From NCBI GenBank assembly GCA_902525075.1, contig CABZFV010000014.1, positions 1 to 35,620 of the forward strand: a stretch of DNA of 35,620 nucleotides, read 5' to 3'. The stretch is from an uncultured Prochlorococcus sp. (GTDB lineage Bacteria; Cyanobacteriota; Cyanobacteriia; PCC-6307; Cyanobiaceae). Position numbers and translations under genes: made by a program. How positions within the stretch are numbered: position 1 is the first letter of the stretch; the number at the start of each line of letters is the position of its first letter. Under the pieces are notes generated by a model. It searched no databases. It worked only from the letters and a program-made list of their open reading frames with translations, and was not told the origin of the DNA. Positions 23,354 to 31,816 of the stretch are shown here, piece by piece.

Positions 23354-24307
23354 ATGAAAGGTCCTGAAAATCAAATTATGAAAAAAACCAGTTTATTTAT
23401 CTGTACTCTGCTTTTCATTTCCAGCATTGTATTTTTCCCAAAGATCACTTTCGCTTATCCATTTTGGGCTCAGCAAAACTATGAATCCCCAAGAGAAGCC
23501 ACAGGAAAGATAGTCTGTGCAAATTGTCATCTAGCTCAGATGCCTACAATTGCAGAGGTTCCACAATCTGTTGGAGCAGACAGTGTTTTCAAAGCTGTAG
23601 TCAAAATACCCTACAAAAATGACTTAAAAGAGATCGGAGCTGATGGTTCAGAAGTCCCATTACAAGTTGGTGCAGTAGTGATGCTGCCTGATGGCTTTAA
23701 ACTTGCTCCACAAGAAAGATGGACCGAAGAAATCAAAGAGGAGACTGAAGGGGTTTATTTTACTAATTACAGTGAAGACAAAGATAATATCATCATTGTT
23801 GGACCTCTACCTGGCGATACCAATAAAGAAATTGTTTTCCCAGTACTTTCGCCTGATCCATCCACTAACAAAGAATATCACTACGGGAAATACTCGTTAC
23901 ATATCGGAGGCAATAGAGGTAGAGGTCAGGTATATCCAACTGGAGACAAAAGCAATAATGTAGTTTTCACTTCTTCCACCTCAGGAACTATAAATTCAAT
24001 AGAAACAATTGAAGATGGTAGCTATAAAGTCAATATAGAAAATGATAATGGTGAGATAACTACTGAAGCAGTACCTGTTGGTCCTCAACTTATCGTAAAA
24101 GCACAAGACAAAATTAATGCAGGTGACCCTCTTACTAATGATCCTAACGTTGGTGGCTTTGGCCAATTAGATGCTGAGGTTGTTCTTCAGAGCCCTTATA
24201 GAGTAATTGGATTGATTGCATTCTTCATTGGTGTAGGCCTAACACAAATACTTTTAGTATTAAAGAAAAAACAAGTAGAAAAAGTGCAAGCAGCAGAAGG
24301 TATCTAA
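23354..24307 (+). CDS. petA: apocytochrome f
   Basis: From ATG 23354 the product has 317 residues. A signal peptide (hydrophobic [15 protein letters not shown]) ends at ITFA, leaving mature N-terminal Tyr35 (YPFWAQ), whose amino group is the axial heme ligand. The c-type heme site is CANCH (55-59). The lumenal domain ends with the membrane anchor [20 protein letters not shown] and the tail KKKQVEKVQ. An alternative ATG at 23378 (MKKTSLF, 309 aa) is possible and gives a tighter signal peptide; the open frame also extends upstream into petC, which I reject. Cytochrome f accepts electrons from PetC and passes them to plastocyanin or cytochrome c6. It lies 13 bases before lgt. Confidence 0.94.
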   Translation: MKGPENQIMKKTSLFICTLLFISSIVFFPKITFAYPFWAQQNYESPREATGKIVCANCHLAQMPTIAEVPQSVGADSVFKAVVKIPYKNDLKEIGADGSEVPLQVGAVVMLPDGFKLAPQERWTEEIKEETEGVYFTNYSEDKDNIIIVGPLPGDTNKEIVFPVLSPDPSTNKEYHYGKYSLHIGGNRGRGQVYPTGDKSNNVVFTSSTSGTINSIETIEDGSYKVNIENDNGEITTEAVPVGPQLIVKAQDKINAGDPLTNDPNVGGFGQLDAEVVLQSPYRVIGLIAFFIGVGLTQILLVLKKKQVEKVQAAEGI

Positions 24308-24320
24308 CTTTCTTTATTAA

Positions 24321-25214
24321 ATGCTTACACTTCAAGCTTTTATACAATCTCCAGGAGAAACTTTTTTAAATTTAGGATTTATAACTGTTAGATGGTATGG
24401 ACTACTTATTTCGGTTTCAGTTTTAATAGGCCTATTTGTCTCAAAAAAACTAGCGAAGGCAAGAAACATTAACCCAGAGTACATCAGTGAAATACTTCCA
24501 TCATTAATAATTTCTTCAATAATTGGAGCTAGAACTTATTACGTAATTTTTGAGTGGAGGCAATATAGTGGAGAGAACTTTTTTACTTCTTTTGAAATAT
24601 TCAATAACATCATTCAAATACCTTCTTTTCTTGCAGTTTGGGAAGGAGGCATTGCAATACATGGAGGTCTAATTGGAGGATTAATATCCATTATCTATTT
24701 CTGTAAGTCGAAAAAAATTAATTTAAAAACTTTTATAGATATATTAATACCCTCGATTATTCTTGGACAATCAATAGGAAGGTGGGGAAATTTTTTCAAT
24801 AATGAAGCCTTTGGAGTTCCTACAAATTTGCCTTGGAAATTATTTATACCTATCCAAAATAGGCCTTTAGAATTTCTTAATTATGAATTTTTTCATCCTA
24901 CATTTCTCTATGAATCATTGTGGAATATTTTAATTTTTATTGTCCTTATAATTATTTTTAATAAACAAGGTAAAACAGATTTTTTCAGGCCTGGATTTAT
25001 TAGCTGTCTTTATTTAATAGGTTATAGCTTTGGAAGATTCTGGATTGAAGGTTTAAGAACTGACCCACTATGCATTGGTGGACTTCCACCTTTTTGTGAT
25101 GGCGGTATAAGAATGGCTCAGTTTATAAGTATTTTTCTATTTTCTTCTGGATTAATTGGAATATTTTTTTTAAGATTGAGAACATATAGTGGGAAAAATA
25201 GAAAGAATGGATAA
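24321..25214 (+). CDS. lgt: prolipoprotein diacylglyceryl transferase
   Basis: A 297-residue polytopic membrane enzyme that attaches diacylglycerol from phosphatidylglycerol to the lipobox cysteine of prolipoproteins. Motifs in order: [17 protein letters not shown] near the N-terminus, [24 protein letters not shown], the signature [13 protein letters not shown], and the C-terminal [14 protein letters not shown] with the conserved Arg and Glu. Seven or so membrane segments are visible. Length matches the family. It begins 13 bases after petA; its end overlaps the cobM start by 8 bases, so petC-petA-lgt-cobM may share transcripts. Confidence 0.96.
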   Translation: MLTLQAFIQSPGETFLNLGFITVRWYGLLISVSVLIGLFVSKKLAKARNINPEYISEILPSLIISSIIGARTYYVIFEWRQYSGENFFTSFEIFNNIIQIPSFLAVWEGGIAIHGGLIGGLISIIYFCKSKKINLKTFIDILIPSIILGQSIGRWGNFFNNEAFGVPTNLPWKLFIPIQNRPLEFLNYEFFHPTFLYESLWNILIFIVLIIIFNKQGKTDFFRPGFISCLYLIGYSFGRFWIEGLRTDPLCIGGLPPFCDGGIRMAQFISIFLFSSGLIGIFFLRLRTYSGKNRKNG

Positions 25215-25968
25215 AAAAATATCCTTTGTTGGTGTTGGTCCAGGGGATCCAGAATTATTAACTTTAAAAGCATTAAAAAAGATAAAAATTGCAGATGTCA
25301 TTATTTGGACTGACTCTCTAATTCCTGAAAAGATTTTAGAATTTTCTAAAGAAGGTTCTGAAAAAATAAAAACGAGTTCGCTCAACTTAGAGCAAATCAC
25401 CTCAATCATGATAGAAAAATTTCAGGAAGGGAAGACTGTTGTAAGGTTGCATGATGGAGACCCTTGCCTTTATGGAGCAATTAGAGAACAAATCGAAATT
25501 TTAAAAAACGAAAAAATTTCAATCGAAGTCGTACCTGGAGTAAGTGCTTTTCAAGTTGCTGCAGCATATCATGAAGCCGAGTTAACCATCCCTGACATAA
25601 CGCAGACAATAATTTTAACTAGAGCAGGAGGGCGAACAGGGATGCCGGAAAAAGAATCTCTAAAAGATCTTGCGAAACACAATTCCTCTATATGCCTATA
25701 TCTAAGTGCAAGGCATGTGAAAAGGTCTCAAGAAACTTTACTAGAGTATTACCCTCCAGAGACTAAAGTGATTGTTGGATTTAGAGTATCTTGGGATGAT
25801 GGTTGGACATCATTAATAGAATTAAAAGATATGGAAAAATTTTCTATTGAGAAAAAACTAATTAGAACAACCATTTACATAATTAGCCCAGCAATTAGTA
25901 ATTCTCAAAAAAGATCTAATCTTTATAATCCATCTTACAGGCATCTCTTTAGGAATAAACAATCTTAA
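25207..25968 (+). CDS. cobM: precorrin-4 C11-methyltransferase
   Basis: A 253-residue SAM-dependent tetrapyrrole methylase from ATG 25207 ([20 protein letters not shown]). It carries the GPGDPEL substrate/cofactor motif, [33 protein letters not shown] and [10 protein letters not shown], typical of CobM/CbiF, and ISPAISNS near the end. The reaction methylates precorrin-4 (or cobalt-precorrin-4) at C11 in corrin synthesis, needed for pseudocobalamin. A GTG at 25189 would add six residues, but the ATG gives the family's usual start and only an 8-base overlap with lgt. Related methylases (CobJ, CobA) share the fold; the sequence order favours CobM. Confidence 0.9.
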   Translation: MDKKISFVGVGPGDPELLTLKALKKIKIADVIIWTDSLIPEKILEFSKEGSEKIKTSSLNLEQITSIMIEKFQEGKTVVRLHDGDPCLYGAIREQIEILKNEKISIEVVPGVSAFQVAAAYHEAELTIPDITQTIILTRAGGRTGMPEKESLKDLAKHNSSICLYLSARHVKRSQETLLEYYPPETKVIVGFRVSWDDGWTSLIELKDMEKFSIEKKLIRTTIYIISPAISNSQKRSNLYNPSYRHLFRNKQS

Positions 25969-26017
25969 AGTTGATAGAAAAATATTAATTACTATAATTA
26001 GTAAAAATTTATTTGCT

Positions 26018-26512
26018 TTGAAAGAAATAAAATCTGTTTCGGCAATCAACAATAAAGGAGAAGATTCCTCTTTAAAGAGAATCGGAAATTTTATTAAAGA
26101 GGCTAGGTTAAGTAAAAATCAATCTATTGAAGAATTGGCTTCTGATTTAAAAATTGGAGCTCATCAACTTGAAGCCATAGAAGAAGGTAATGAAGAAAAA
26201 CTTCCTGAAAAAGTATTTATCAAAGCAATGATTAGAAGGATTTCACAGAAGCTCAAACTTGATACAGAATTCTTAATGGATGAATTCAAGACAGAGAGGA
26301 AAGAAGTGAAAATTGAAGAAATAGTTGAAGAAGTTTCCAAAAAAAATTATAAATCTAAGAAATCTAAGAATTTTAATCCACTAGGATTCCTAATATTTAT
26401 TTTAATGTCAGGCTTTCTCGGACTAATCGCCTCGTCTTTAATTTTTAATTTATTTTTAGACTCTTCTCAGAATCAAACTCCAAAACAAGAACTTTTAAAA
26501 AAAACTAAATAA
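26018..26512 (+). CDS. RodZ-like helix-turn-helix membrane protein
   Basis: A 164-residue protein with an N-terminal HTH of the RodZ/HTH_25 type (about 19-85: IGNFIKEARLSKNQSIEELA, DLKIGAHQLEAIEEGNEEKL, VFIKAMIRRISQKLKLD), a Lys-rich linker, one transmembrane helix (about 125-147, GFLIFILMSGFLGLIASSLI) and a short tail. Unlike E. coli RodZ (337 aa), the periplasmic domain is essentially absent. Family knowledge: RodZ links MreB to the envelope and may bind RNA or DNA; function here is uncertain. The start is TTG at 26018. It ends by overlapping ppx by 8 bases in convergent orientation. Confidence 0.8.
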   Translation: MKEIKSVSAINNKGEDSSLKRIGNFIKEARLSKNQSIEELASDLKIGAHQLEAIEEGNEEKLPEKVFIKAMIRRISQKLKLDTEFLMDEFKTERKEVKIEEIVEEVSKKNYKSKKSKNFNPLGFLIFILMSGFLGLIASSLIFNLFLDSSQNQTPKQELLKKTK

Positions 26513-28100
26513 CTTTTAAATCCAAATTCTTTAGTTCTTTTATTACATTACGGCATAATCCTAAGTTCCATTTTTCAAGAAGAAGATCATGGTTTCCATC
26601 TAAAGGTAAAAGTTGAAATGTAAGATTATTTTCCTGCAATTTTATTTGAACTGAGGAGATCACCTTGTCAGGTCTTTGATCAAGAGATGCTGCTAGTCTC
26701 AGGATTAATGACATTTCAAGAACTAATGTTTTATCTTCTTTGGATATTAATTTTTGCCAAGGCTCGTGTCTTTTCTTAGGTAGAGTCTTTCTATGGTACC
26801 TAGCAATTGAAGCAATAATATTTGTTTCTGCTTCAGAATATCCCAACAAGTCACAATTTTTTATTAAGTACCAAGAGTGTTTGTGATATGAACCAACGTT
26901 CACATATTTCCCGCAATTATAAAGATTAGTAGCTGCCCAAAGAAGTTCTTTAGCTTTAGGGTCATTATCGCTATGAAAGATATTTTTAGTCTGATCATAG
27001 ATTTGAAAGGCAATATCAATAACTTTCTCAGCTCTTATATTATCTACTCCAAACTTTCTGGCCTGATGAACTATAGTTGTTTTTCTAATATTGCTTTGAA
27101 TATTTAACTCATTTTTAAATATCCCTTTACGAAGCATCCAATTCACAACCAAACCCTCTCGCAGCGCCCTCTCACTTATTATTAATTCATTAAAGTCCAA
27201 CATCTCCATTGCGGTGTTTAATATCAATGCTCCTGGAATAATTATTTCTGCTCTTCTCTCACTTAATGAAGGTATTTTCTTGATTTCCGAAACTGGCAAT
27301 TTAATTAGTTTTTCCAATACATTTTGTAAATTTTCCCTTTTAAATTTATAACCATGTAACTTTTGTTTAGATTCTCCCAAATCATCTGAAATCAAATTTC
27401 CTAATGAGGTTGCAGTACCACTGGTTGCAATCATAGATAAAGGCTTATCTACCTTAGATCTATTCTTTATTTTTCGAACAGATGGTTCTAAAGATCCTTT
27501 AATAAAAGTTTTTAAAAAACTAGATCTTTCTGAAGTTATAGACCCTTTATTTAAAAAATCGTTTTTAAGTCTTACCGCACCAATTCTCGAACTGGTAAGA
27601 GCTATAGCATCTTTTTTATCTGCAAGTATTAATTCTGTAGATCCTCCCCCAATATCTATGATTACAAAAGACTGATCTTCAAAAGACATACCAGAAAGAA
27701 CACCAAGGTAAATTAATCTGGCTTCCTCAGAACCACTTATCATTTCTATTTGAATACCAGTTTCATCAAGAACTCTTCTAATAAAATCTTGACCGTTTGG
27801 AGCTTCCCTAACTGCACTTGTTGCTGCTGTTACTATTTGTTTTACTCCATTACTTTTACAATATTCCTTAAATCGCTTAAGAGTAACTAATGCTCTTTGA
27901 ATTGATTCTTCAGTAAGATTACCCTCCTCATCTCTTTCTCCAAGACGAGTGGTTGATTTATCTGTGAATTTTATTGAAAATGATTTTAATTCTAGATTAA
28001 TTTCTGCTATTAAGAGATGTGTAGAGTTAGTTCCAATATCTATAGAAGCTACTAAGATTTTCTGTTCTTGAAAATATCTTAAATCTTGTTTCTGTATCAT
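26505..28100 (-). CDS. ppx: exopolyphosphatase (Ppx/GppA family)
   Basis: A 531-residue ASKHA phosphatase with the N-terminal VASIDIGTNSTHLLIAEI motif, the TAATSAVREAPNG segment, the signature FVIIDIGGGSTELILAD, IGAVRLKND and IATSGTATSLGNL, and the C-terminal HD-like helical domain (YHKHSWYLIKNCDLLGYSEA, ASIARYHRKTLPKKRHEP). It hydrolyses polyphosphate ends or pppGpp; the long C-terminal domain favours Ppx over the shorter types. Length (about 500-540) is normal. The ATG is at 28098-28100, divergent from ubiA over 104 bases; the 3' end overlaps the RodZ-like gene by 8 bases. Confidence 0.93.
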   Translation of the reverse strand: MIQKQDLRYFQEQKILVASIDIGTNSTHLLIAEINLELKSFSIKFTDKSTTRLGERDEEGNLTEESIQRALVTLKRFKEYCKSNGVKQIVTAATSAVREAPNGQDFIRRVLDETGIQIEMISGSEEARLIYLGVLSGMSFEDQSFVIIDIGGGSTELILADKKDAIALTSSRIGAVRLKNDFLNKGSITSERSSFLKTFIKGSLEPSVRKIKNRSKVDKPLSMIATSGTATSLGNLISDDLGESKQKLHGYKFKRENLQNVLEKLIKLPVSEIKKIPSLSERRAEIIIPGALILNTAMEMLDFNELIISERALREGLVVNWMLRKGIFKNELNIQSNIRKTTIVHQARKFGVDNIRAEKVIDIAFQIYDQTKNIFHSDNDPKAKELLWAATNLYNCGKYVNVGSYHKHSWYLIKNCDLLGYSEAETNIIASIARYHRKTLPKKRHEPWQKLISKEDKTLVLEMSLILRLAASLDQRPDKVISSVQIKLQENNLTFQLLPLDGNHDLLLEKWNLGLCRNVIKELKNLDLKVI

Positions 28101-28204
28101 TTCTTTTTATAAGATGAAGATATCTTTAATCCATTAATAAATATACCCAAGATTGATTATCACATAATAGAAATCATTTATTCCTAGTAAGATTATTTAA
28201 AGTT

Positions 28205-29113
28205 ATGAAATATACAACAGGTCATATGCAAAATAAAAATCAACAATTTAAATTAAGTACTTTTTTTGAATTATTAAGGTGGAACAAGCCTACTGGAAGA
28301 ATGATCTTACTTATTCCTGCTGGATGGAGTTTATATTTAACGCCAGATGCTAATCCAACATTTTTAATGTTGCTAAGAATAATTCTGGGGGGACTACTAG
28401 TAAGTGGATTAGGCTGCGTGGTCAATGATATTTGGGACAAAAAAATTGATCAAAGAGTTTTTAGGACAAAAAATAGACCTCTAGCTGCAAATAAAATCGG
28501 TCTTAAAACAGCTTATTCGATTCTTTTCATTTTAATTTTATTTAGCTTCTTATTAACTTTGTCACTACCTCAACCTGGAAGAATCCTTTCTATTTCACTT
28601 GCTTTTTTAGCTTTACCGATTATATTAATTTATCCTTCTGCCAAAAGATGGTTTAAATATCCTCAATTAATCTTATCCATATGCTGGGGTTTTGCTGTCT
28701 TAATTCCCTGGGCAGCCAATGAAGGCAATTTAAATAGTATTGTTTTATTGTTTTGCTGGCTAGCTACCATTTTTTGGACTTTTGGCTTTGACACTATTTA
28801 TGCTTTAGCAGATAAAAAATATGATATCAAAATTGGAATAAATAGTTCCGCTGTTAACCTCCAGAACAATACAAGAATAACTATTCAAATTTGTTATTTT
28901 TTAACTTCTAGTTTTCTCGCATTATGCGGATTTATTAATCAAATGGATTTTATTTTTTGGCCAATTTGGCTTACAACGTCAATCTTAATGCAGAGAGATA
29001 TACTAAAAGTATTTCCTGAGGAAAATCAATCAATAAAAAATATTGGGAATCACTTCAAAAATCAATCAATTTATGGAGGAGTCCTCTTATTAGGAATTAT
29101 TATTGCCTCATAA
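28205..29113 (+). CDS. ubiA: 4-hydroxybenzoate polyprenyltransferase (UbiA family)
   Basis: A 302-residue polytopic membrane prenyltransferase with the two aspartate-rich motifs: NDIWDKKID (74-82, Asp75/Asp78/Asp82) and DTIYALADKKYD (196-207, Asp196/Asp203/Asp207), plus KNRPLAAN following the first. In cyanobacteria this type adds solanesyl diphosphate to 4-hydroxybenzoate at the start of plastoquinone synthesis; other aromatic acceptors are possible in the superfamily. Eight or so hydrophobic segments are visible. An in-frame ATG at 28226 (MQNKNQQFK) is an alternative start. It ends 9 bases before the S66 peptidase gene. Confidence 0.9.
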   Translation: MKYTTGHMQNKNQQFKLSTFFELLRWNKPTGRMILLIPAGWSLYLTPDANPTFLMLLRIILGGLLVSGLGCVVNDIWDKKIDQRVFRTKNRPLAANKIGLKTAYSILFILILFSFLLTLSLPQPGRILSISLAFLALPIILIYPSAKRWFKYPQLILSICWGFAVLIPWAANEGNLNSIVLLFCWLATIFWTFGFDTIYALADKKYDIKIGINSSAVNLQNNTRITIQICYFLTSSFLALCGFINQMDFIFWPIWLTTSILMQRDILKVFPEENQSIKNIGNHFKNQSIYGGVLLLGIIIAS

Positions 29114-29122
29114 ATTCTAAAT

Positions 29123-29992
29123 ATGGTTTTTAGATTAAAAAAAGGTGATCTAATAGATATTTTAGCTCCAGGCTCCTTTATTGATGGAGATGAAAATTTT
29201 CAAAAAGGCATAGAAATCTTAAAAAACTGGGGCTTGGAAATTAAAGAAAATCATTCTCTATCAAAAAAATTTGGTTATTTTGCAGGTGATGATCTAACTA
29301 GATTTGAAGAACTTGAAAAAGCACAAAATAGTAAGCTAATCATTTTTGCAAAAGGAGGCTGGGGTTCAGCAAGACTTTTAGAAAAAGAACCTTCTTGGCA
29401 GCATGGTTTAATGCTTGGATTCTCAGATACATGTTCTCTATTACTATCTAAATACTCTCAAGGATTTACAGGTTCTATTCATGGCCCGATGGTTACTGGC
29501 CTTTATAAAGAGCCAGAGTGGAGTCTTAAGAGATTAAGAAATTTACTTTTTGAGGGATATGTTGATGACATAAGAGGAATTCCTTTAAGAGCAGGAAAAG
29601 CTAAAGGAGAAATTATCGTTTCTAACTTAACTATTGCTACTTTTTTAATTGGTACTAATCACTTTCCAGATTGCAAAGGAAAAATAATAATTTTTGAAGA
29701 TATTAATGAAGATATTTATAAAATTGATCGCATGTTGACTTACCTTAGAATGACTAAAACACTTTCTGAAATTGCTGGTATTGGATTCGGAAGTTTTTCT
29801 AATGATTCCTGCGACTTTGAATGGAAAGATTTACTAAAAAACTGCATTATTGAAAGACTCCAAGAGTTTGATTTTCCTATTCTTTTTGAACTCCCAATAG
29901 GCCACATATCGGGAAATGCTTGCATTCCTTTAGGATACGAAGCCACCCTAAATGGTGATAATGGCATTCTTAGTATCGATACACCTTTTTAA
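29123..29992 (+). CDS. ldcA: LD-carboxypeptidase, S66 serine peptidase family
   Basis: A 289-residue enzyme of the S66 family, which cleaves the terminal D-Ala from murein tetrapeptides during cell-wall recycling (microcin-immunity type homologues exist). The N-terminus is LKKGDLIDILAPGSF; the nucleophile is Ser101 in GFSDTC (99-104); Glu192 (IIIFEDINED) and His261 (ELPIGHISGN) complete the Ser-Glu-His triad. GGWGSARLLE (78-87) is the usual motif near the oxyanion region. It is 9 bases behind ubiA on the same strand and abuts the convergent ispD with no spacing. There is no signal peptide, so it is cytoplasmic. Confidence 0.88.
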   Translation: MVFRLKKGDLIDILAPGSFIDGDENFQKGIEILKNWGLEIKENHSLSKKFGYFAGDDLTRFEELEKAQNSKLIIFAKGGWGSARLLEKEPSWQHGLMLGFSDTCSLLLSKYSQGFTGSIHGPMVTGLYKEPEWSLKRLRNLLFEGYVDDIRGIPLRAGKAKGEIIVSNLTIATFLIGTNHFPDCKGKIIIFEDINEDIYKIDRMLTYLRMTKTLSEIAGIGFGSFSNDSCDFEWKDLLKNCIIERLQEFDFPILFELPIGHISGNACIPLGYEATLNGDNGILSIDTPF

Positions 29993-30664
29993 CTAGGGGT
30001 TCTTCACAAAAAGTTTTGCTATTTTCAAATCTATAGGGGATGTAATTTTTATATTTGAATAAGTTCCTTCAATAATCTTCACTTTCCAATTAAGCATTTC
30101 GAATAGAGAAGCATCATCTGTGACTTTCCAGTTTTTATCAATTGCCATCTTATGAGCTTTTTTTAATCTATCTACTAAAAAGCCCTGAGGAGTTTGCGCT
30201 GCCCATAAATAATTTCTGTCTGGTGTTTCTTTAATAAAACCTTCATTATCAACAATCTTTATAGTGTCGGTTACCTTTGTAGCCAAAATTACAGCTTCAT
30301 TTTCATCTAATTGCTTGACACAAAGATCTATCATTTTAGGATTAATTAGACATCTAGCACCATCATGTATTAAAACTTTTTCAGCATCTTTTGGTAACGC
30401 TTTTAAACCATTAAAAACTGACTGTTGTCTGGTGTCACCACCATTAATCCAATGAACTTTATGGGCAAAATCCTTGGCTGAATTTAATAATAAATTTTTA
30501 TCTTTCGGTTGTCCAATTATTCCAACCCAATTTGTTGAGCTTGCAGAAAATACAGATTTAAGTGTCCAATAAATCAAAGACTCTCCCTCTAAATCAATAA
30601 GTAATTTATTTTTTCCAGCTTTCATTCTGCTACCGCTCCCTGCAGCTGGTATTAAAAAGTGCAC
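29993..30664 (-). CDS. ispD: 2-C-methyl-D-erythritol 4-phosphate cytidylyltransferase
   Basis: A 223-residue nucleotidyltransferase of the MEP (non-mevalonate) pathway, forming CDP-methylerythritol. The N-terminal MHFLIPAAGSGSRMKAGKNK contains the CTP-binding AAGSGSRM, followed by KLLIDLEGESLIYW, INGGDTRQQSVFNGL, KVLIHDGARCLI, KVTDTIK, AAQTPQGF and VTDDASLFE. Key residues for CTP and MEP are present. The start is GTG at 30662-30664. The protein supplies isoprenoids for carotenoids, chlorophyll tails and plastoquinone, in line with ubiA nearby. It is divergent from fabG across 93 bases in which no strong promoter is seen. Confidence 0.95.
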   Translation of the reverse strand: MHFLIPAAGSGSRMKAGKNKLLIDLEGESLIYWTLKSVFSASSTNWVGIIGQPKDKNLLLNSAKDFAHKVHWINGGDTRQQSVFNGLKALPKDAEKVLIHDGARCLINPKMIDLCVKQLDENEAVILATKVTDTIKIVDNEGFIKETPDRNYLWAAQTPQGFLVDRLKKAHKMAIDKNWKVTDDASLFEMLNWKVKIIEGTYSNIKITSPIDLKIAKLFVKNP

Positions 30665-30757
30665 AATATAAGGTCTTAATATTTTCTAGACAATTATAAA
30701 TAAAAGCAATATCTTTACACAAATAGTACTACGATTGAAAATTATAAAAATACCATA

Positions 30758-31507
30758 ATGTTCAATAAAGATTCATTATCAGGCAAAATTGCTTTAATCA
30801 CTGGAGCTAGCAGAGGAATTGGTAAAGAAATTGCTTTAGAACTAAGCCAATTGGGAGCAGAAGTTTTTATTAATTACTCTTCTTCTGATGTAAAAGCTGA
30901 AGAAGTTGTAAATTTAATAAAAAATTCAGGAGGTAAAGCTCATAAATTAAAATTTGATGTTTCAAAAGAGGATTCTGTCAGTTCAGCTTTTGAAGAAATA
31001 ATCAAAATTAATGGCACCATTGATATCCTTATTAACAATGCTGGAATTACTAGAGATGGACTATTGATGAGAATGAAATCGGAACAATGGGATGATGTAT
31101 TAAATACAAACTTAAAAGGTGTTTTTCTTTGTACAAAATATGCTTCAAAATTTATGATGAAAAAAAGAAGTGGTAGCATCGTAAATATTTCATCTGTTGT
31201 TGGCATAATTGGTAATCCTGGTCAAGCAAATTATTCTGCAGCCAAAGCTGGAGTTATTGGATTTACCAAAACTTGCGCTAAAGAATTTGCTTCAAGAGGT
31301 ATAAATGTTAATGCGATAGCTCCAGGTTTTATAGAAACAGAGATGACTGAAAAACTTAATACTGAAGAGATTCTAAAAGTTATTCCTTTAGGGAAATTAG
31401 GAAGTTGTACTCAAATTGCAAACTTAGTGTCATTTTTAGTTTCAAGTGATGCAGGAAGTTACATTACTGGGCAAACAATTAGTATAGACGGGGGTATGAG
31501 TATTTAG
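30758..31507 (+). CDS. fabG: 3-oxoacyl-[ACP] reductase
   Basis: A 249-residue NADPH-dependent SDR of type II fatty acid synthesis, reducing beta-ketoacyl-ACP. It has TGASRGIG (15-22), NNAG (93-96), the catalytic Ser146 in NISSVVG, Tyr159 and Lys163 in YSAAKAG, and the C-terminal ITGQTISIDGGMSI typical of FabG. Length is standard. The start is ATG at 30758 with no strong Shine-Dalgarno. It is monocistronic here: the next gene on the plus strand is groEL, and a 59-aa gene lies convergent with no spacing. Other SDRs share the fold, but the overall sequence favours FabG. Confidence 0.95.
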   Translation: MFNKDSLSGKIALITGASRGIGKEIALELSQLGAEVFINYSSSDVKAEEVVNLIKNSGGKAHKLKFDVSKEDSVSSAFEEIIKINGTIDILINNAGITRDGLLMRMKSEQWDDVLNTNLKGVFLCTKYASKFMMKKRSGSIVNISSVVGIIGNPGQANYSAAKAGVIGFTKTCAKEFASRGINVNAIAPGFIETEMTEKLNTEEILKVIPLGKLGSCTQIANLVSFLVSSDAGSYITGQTISIDGGMSI

Positions 31508-31687
31508 TTATATACTTTCATAAGGCTGGCCTAATTCATCTCTCAACCTTCTAATTTTTTGTAAAAGTTTTAATCTTCGACTTCTAGCAGTTAATGTCAA
31601 GAAAAACCTTAGAGGAAAATATATCAGAGTCATAGCAATCGCGAGGATTGCAGTAAGAGTAAAAATAAGATTATTTGTTTCTTCCAT
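31508..31687 (-). CDS. small membrane protein of unknown function (59 aa)
   Basis: Read from ATG (31685-31687) to TAA (31508-31510): MEETNNLIFTLTAILAIAMT, then LIYFPLRFFLTLTARSRRLK, a basic helix LLQKIRRLRDELGQ and a PYESI end. It has one N-terminal hydrophobic helix (about 7-31) and a strongly basic amphipathic tail, the layout of a small anchored protein with a cytoplasmic binding face. Charge pattern and an ATG support a real gene; I do not recognise the family. Its stop codon directly abuts the fabG stop (no base between), in convergent orientation, and its start lies 129 bases from the groEL ATG. Confidence 0.68.
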   Translation of the reverse strand: MEETNNLIFTLTAILAIAMTLIYFPLRFFLTLTARSRRLKLLQKIRRLRDELGQPYESI

Positions 31688-31808
31688 AACTTAAAGATAC
31701 TCTTATTTGAGTTAATTTGTATCTCTAATTAAAAGAAATTCGGCTTTCCCCACTTAATTAAATATCCCTTAAAAATGATTCTATGGGAGATTAGAATAAG
31801 AAAAAATC

Positions 31809-31813
31809 GAGGA
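31809..31813 (+). promoter_or_regulatory. Shine-Dalgarno (GAGGA) that sets the groEL start
   Basis: GAGGA ends 3 bases before ATG 31817 and is one of the few clear ribosome binding sites in the window. It supports [10 protein letters not shown] as the N-terminus over an in-frame ATG at 31775 that would add 14 non-homologous residues. Confidence 0.6.
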
Positions 31814-31816
31814 AAC

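Noticed and set aside
31775..31816. Upstream extension of groEL from an ATG at 31775
   Set aside because: The 14 extra residues do not resemble GroEL, and a GAGGA ribosome site stands directly before ATG 31817, which yields the conserved N-terminus.
31688..31816. Possible CIRCE operator before groEL
   Set aside because: Only ACTC-N6-GAGT is present near 31698-31713; the 9-bp arms and 9-base spacer of CIRCE are not there.
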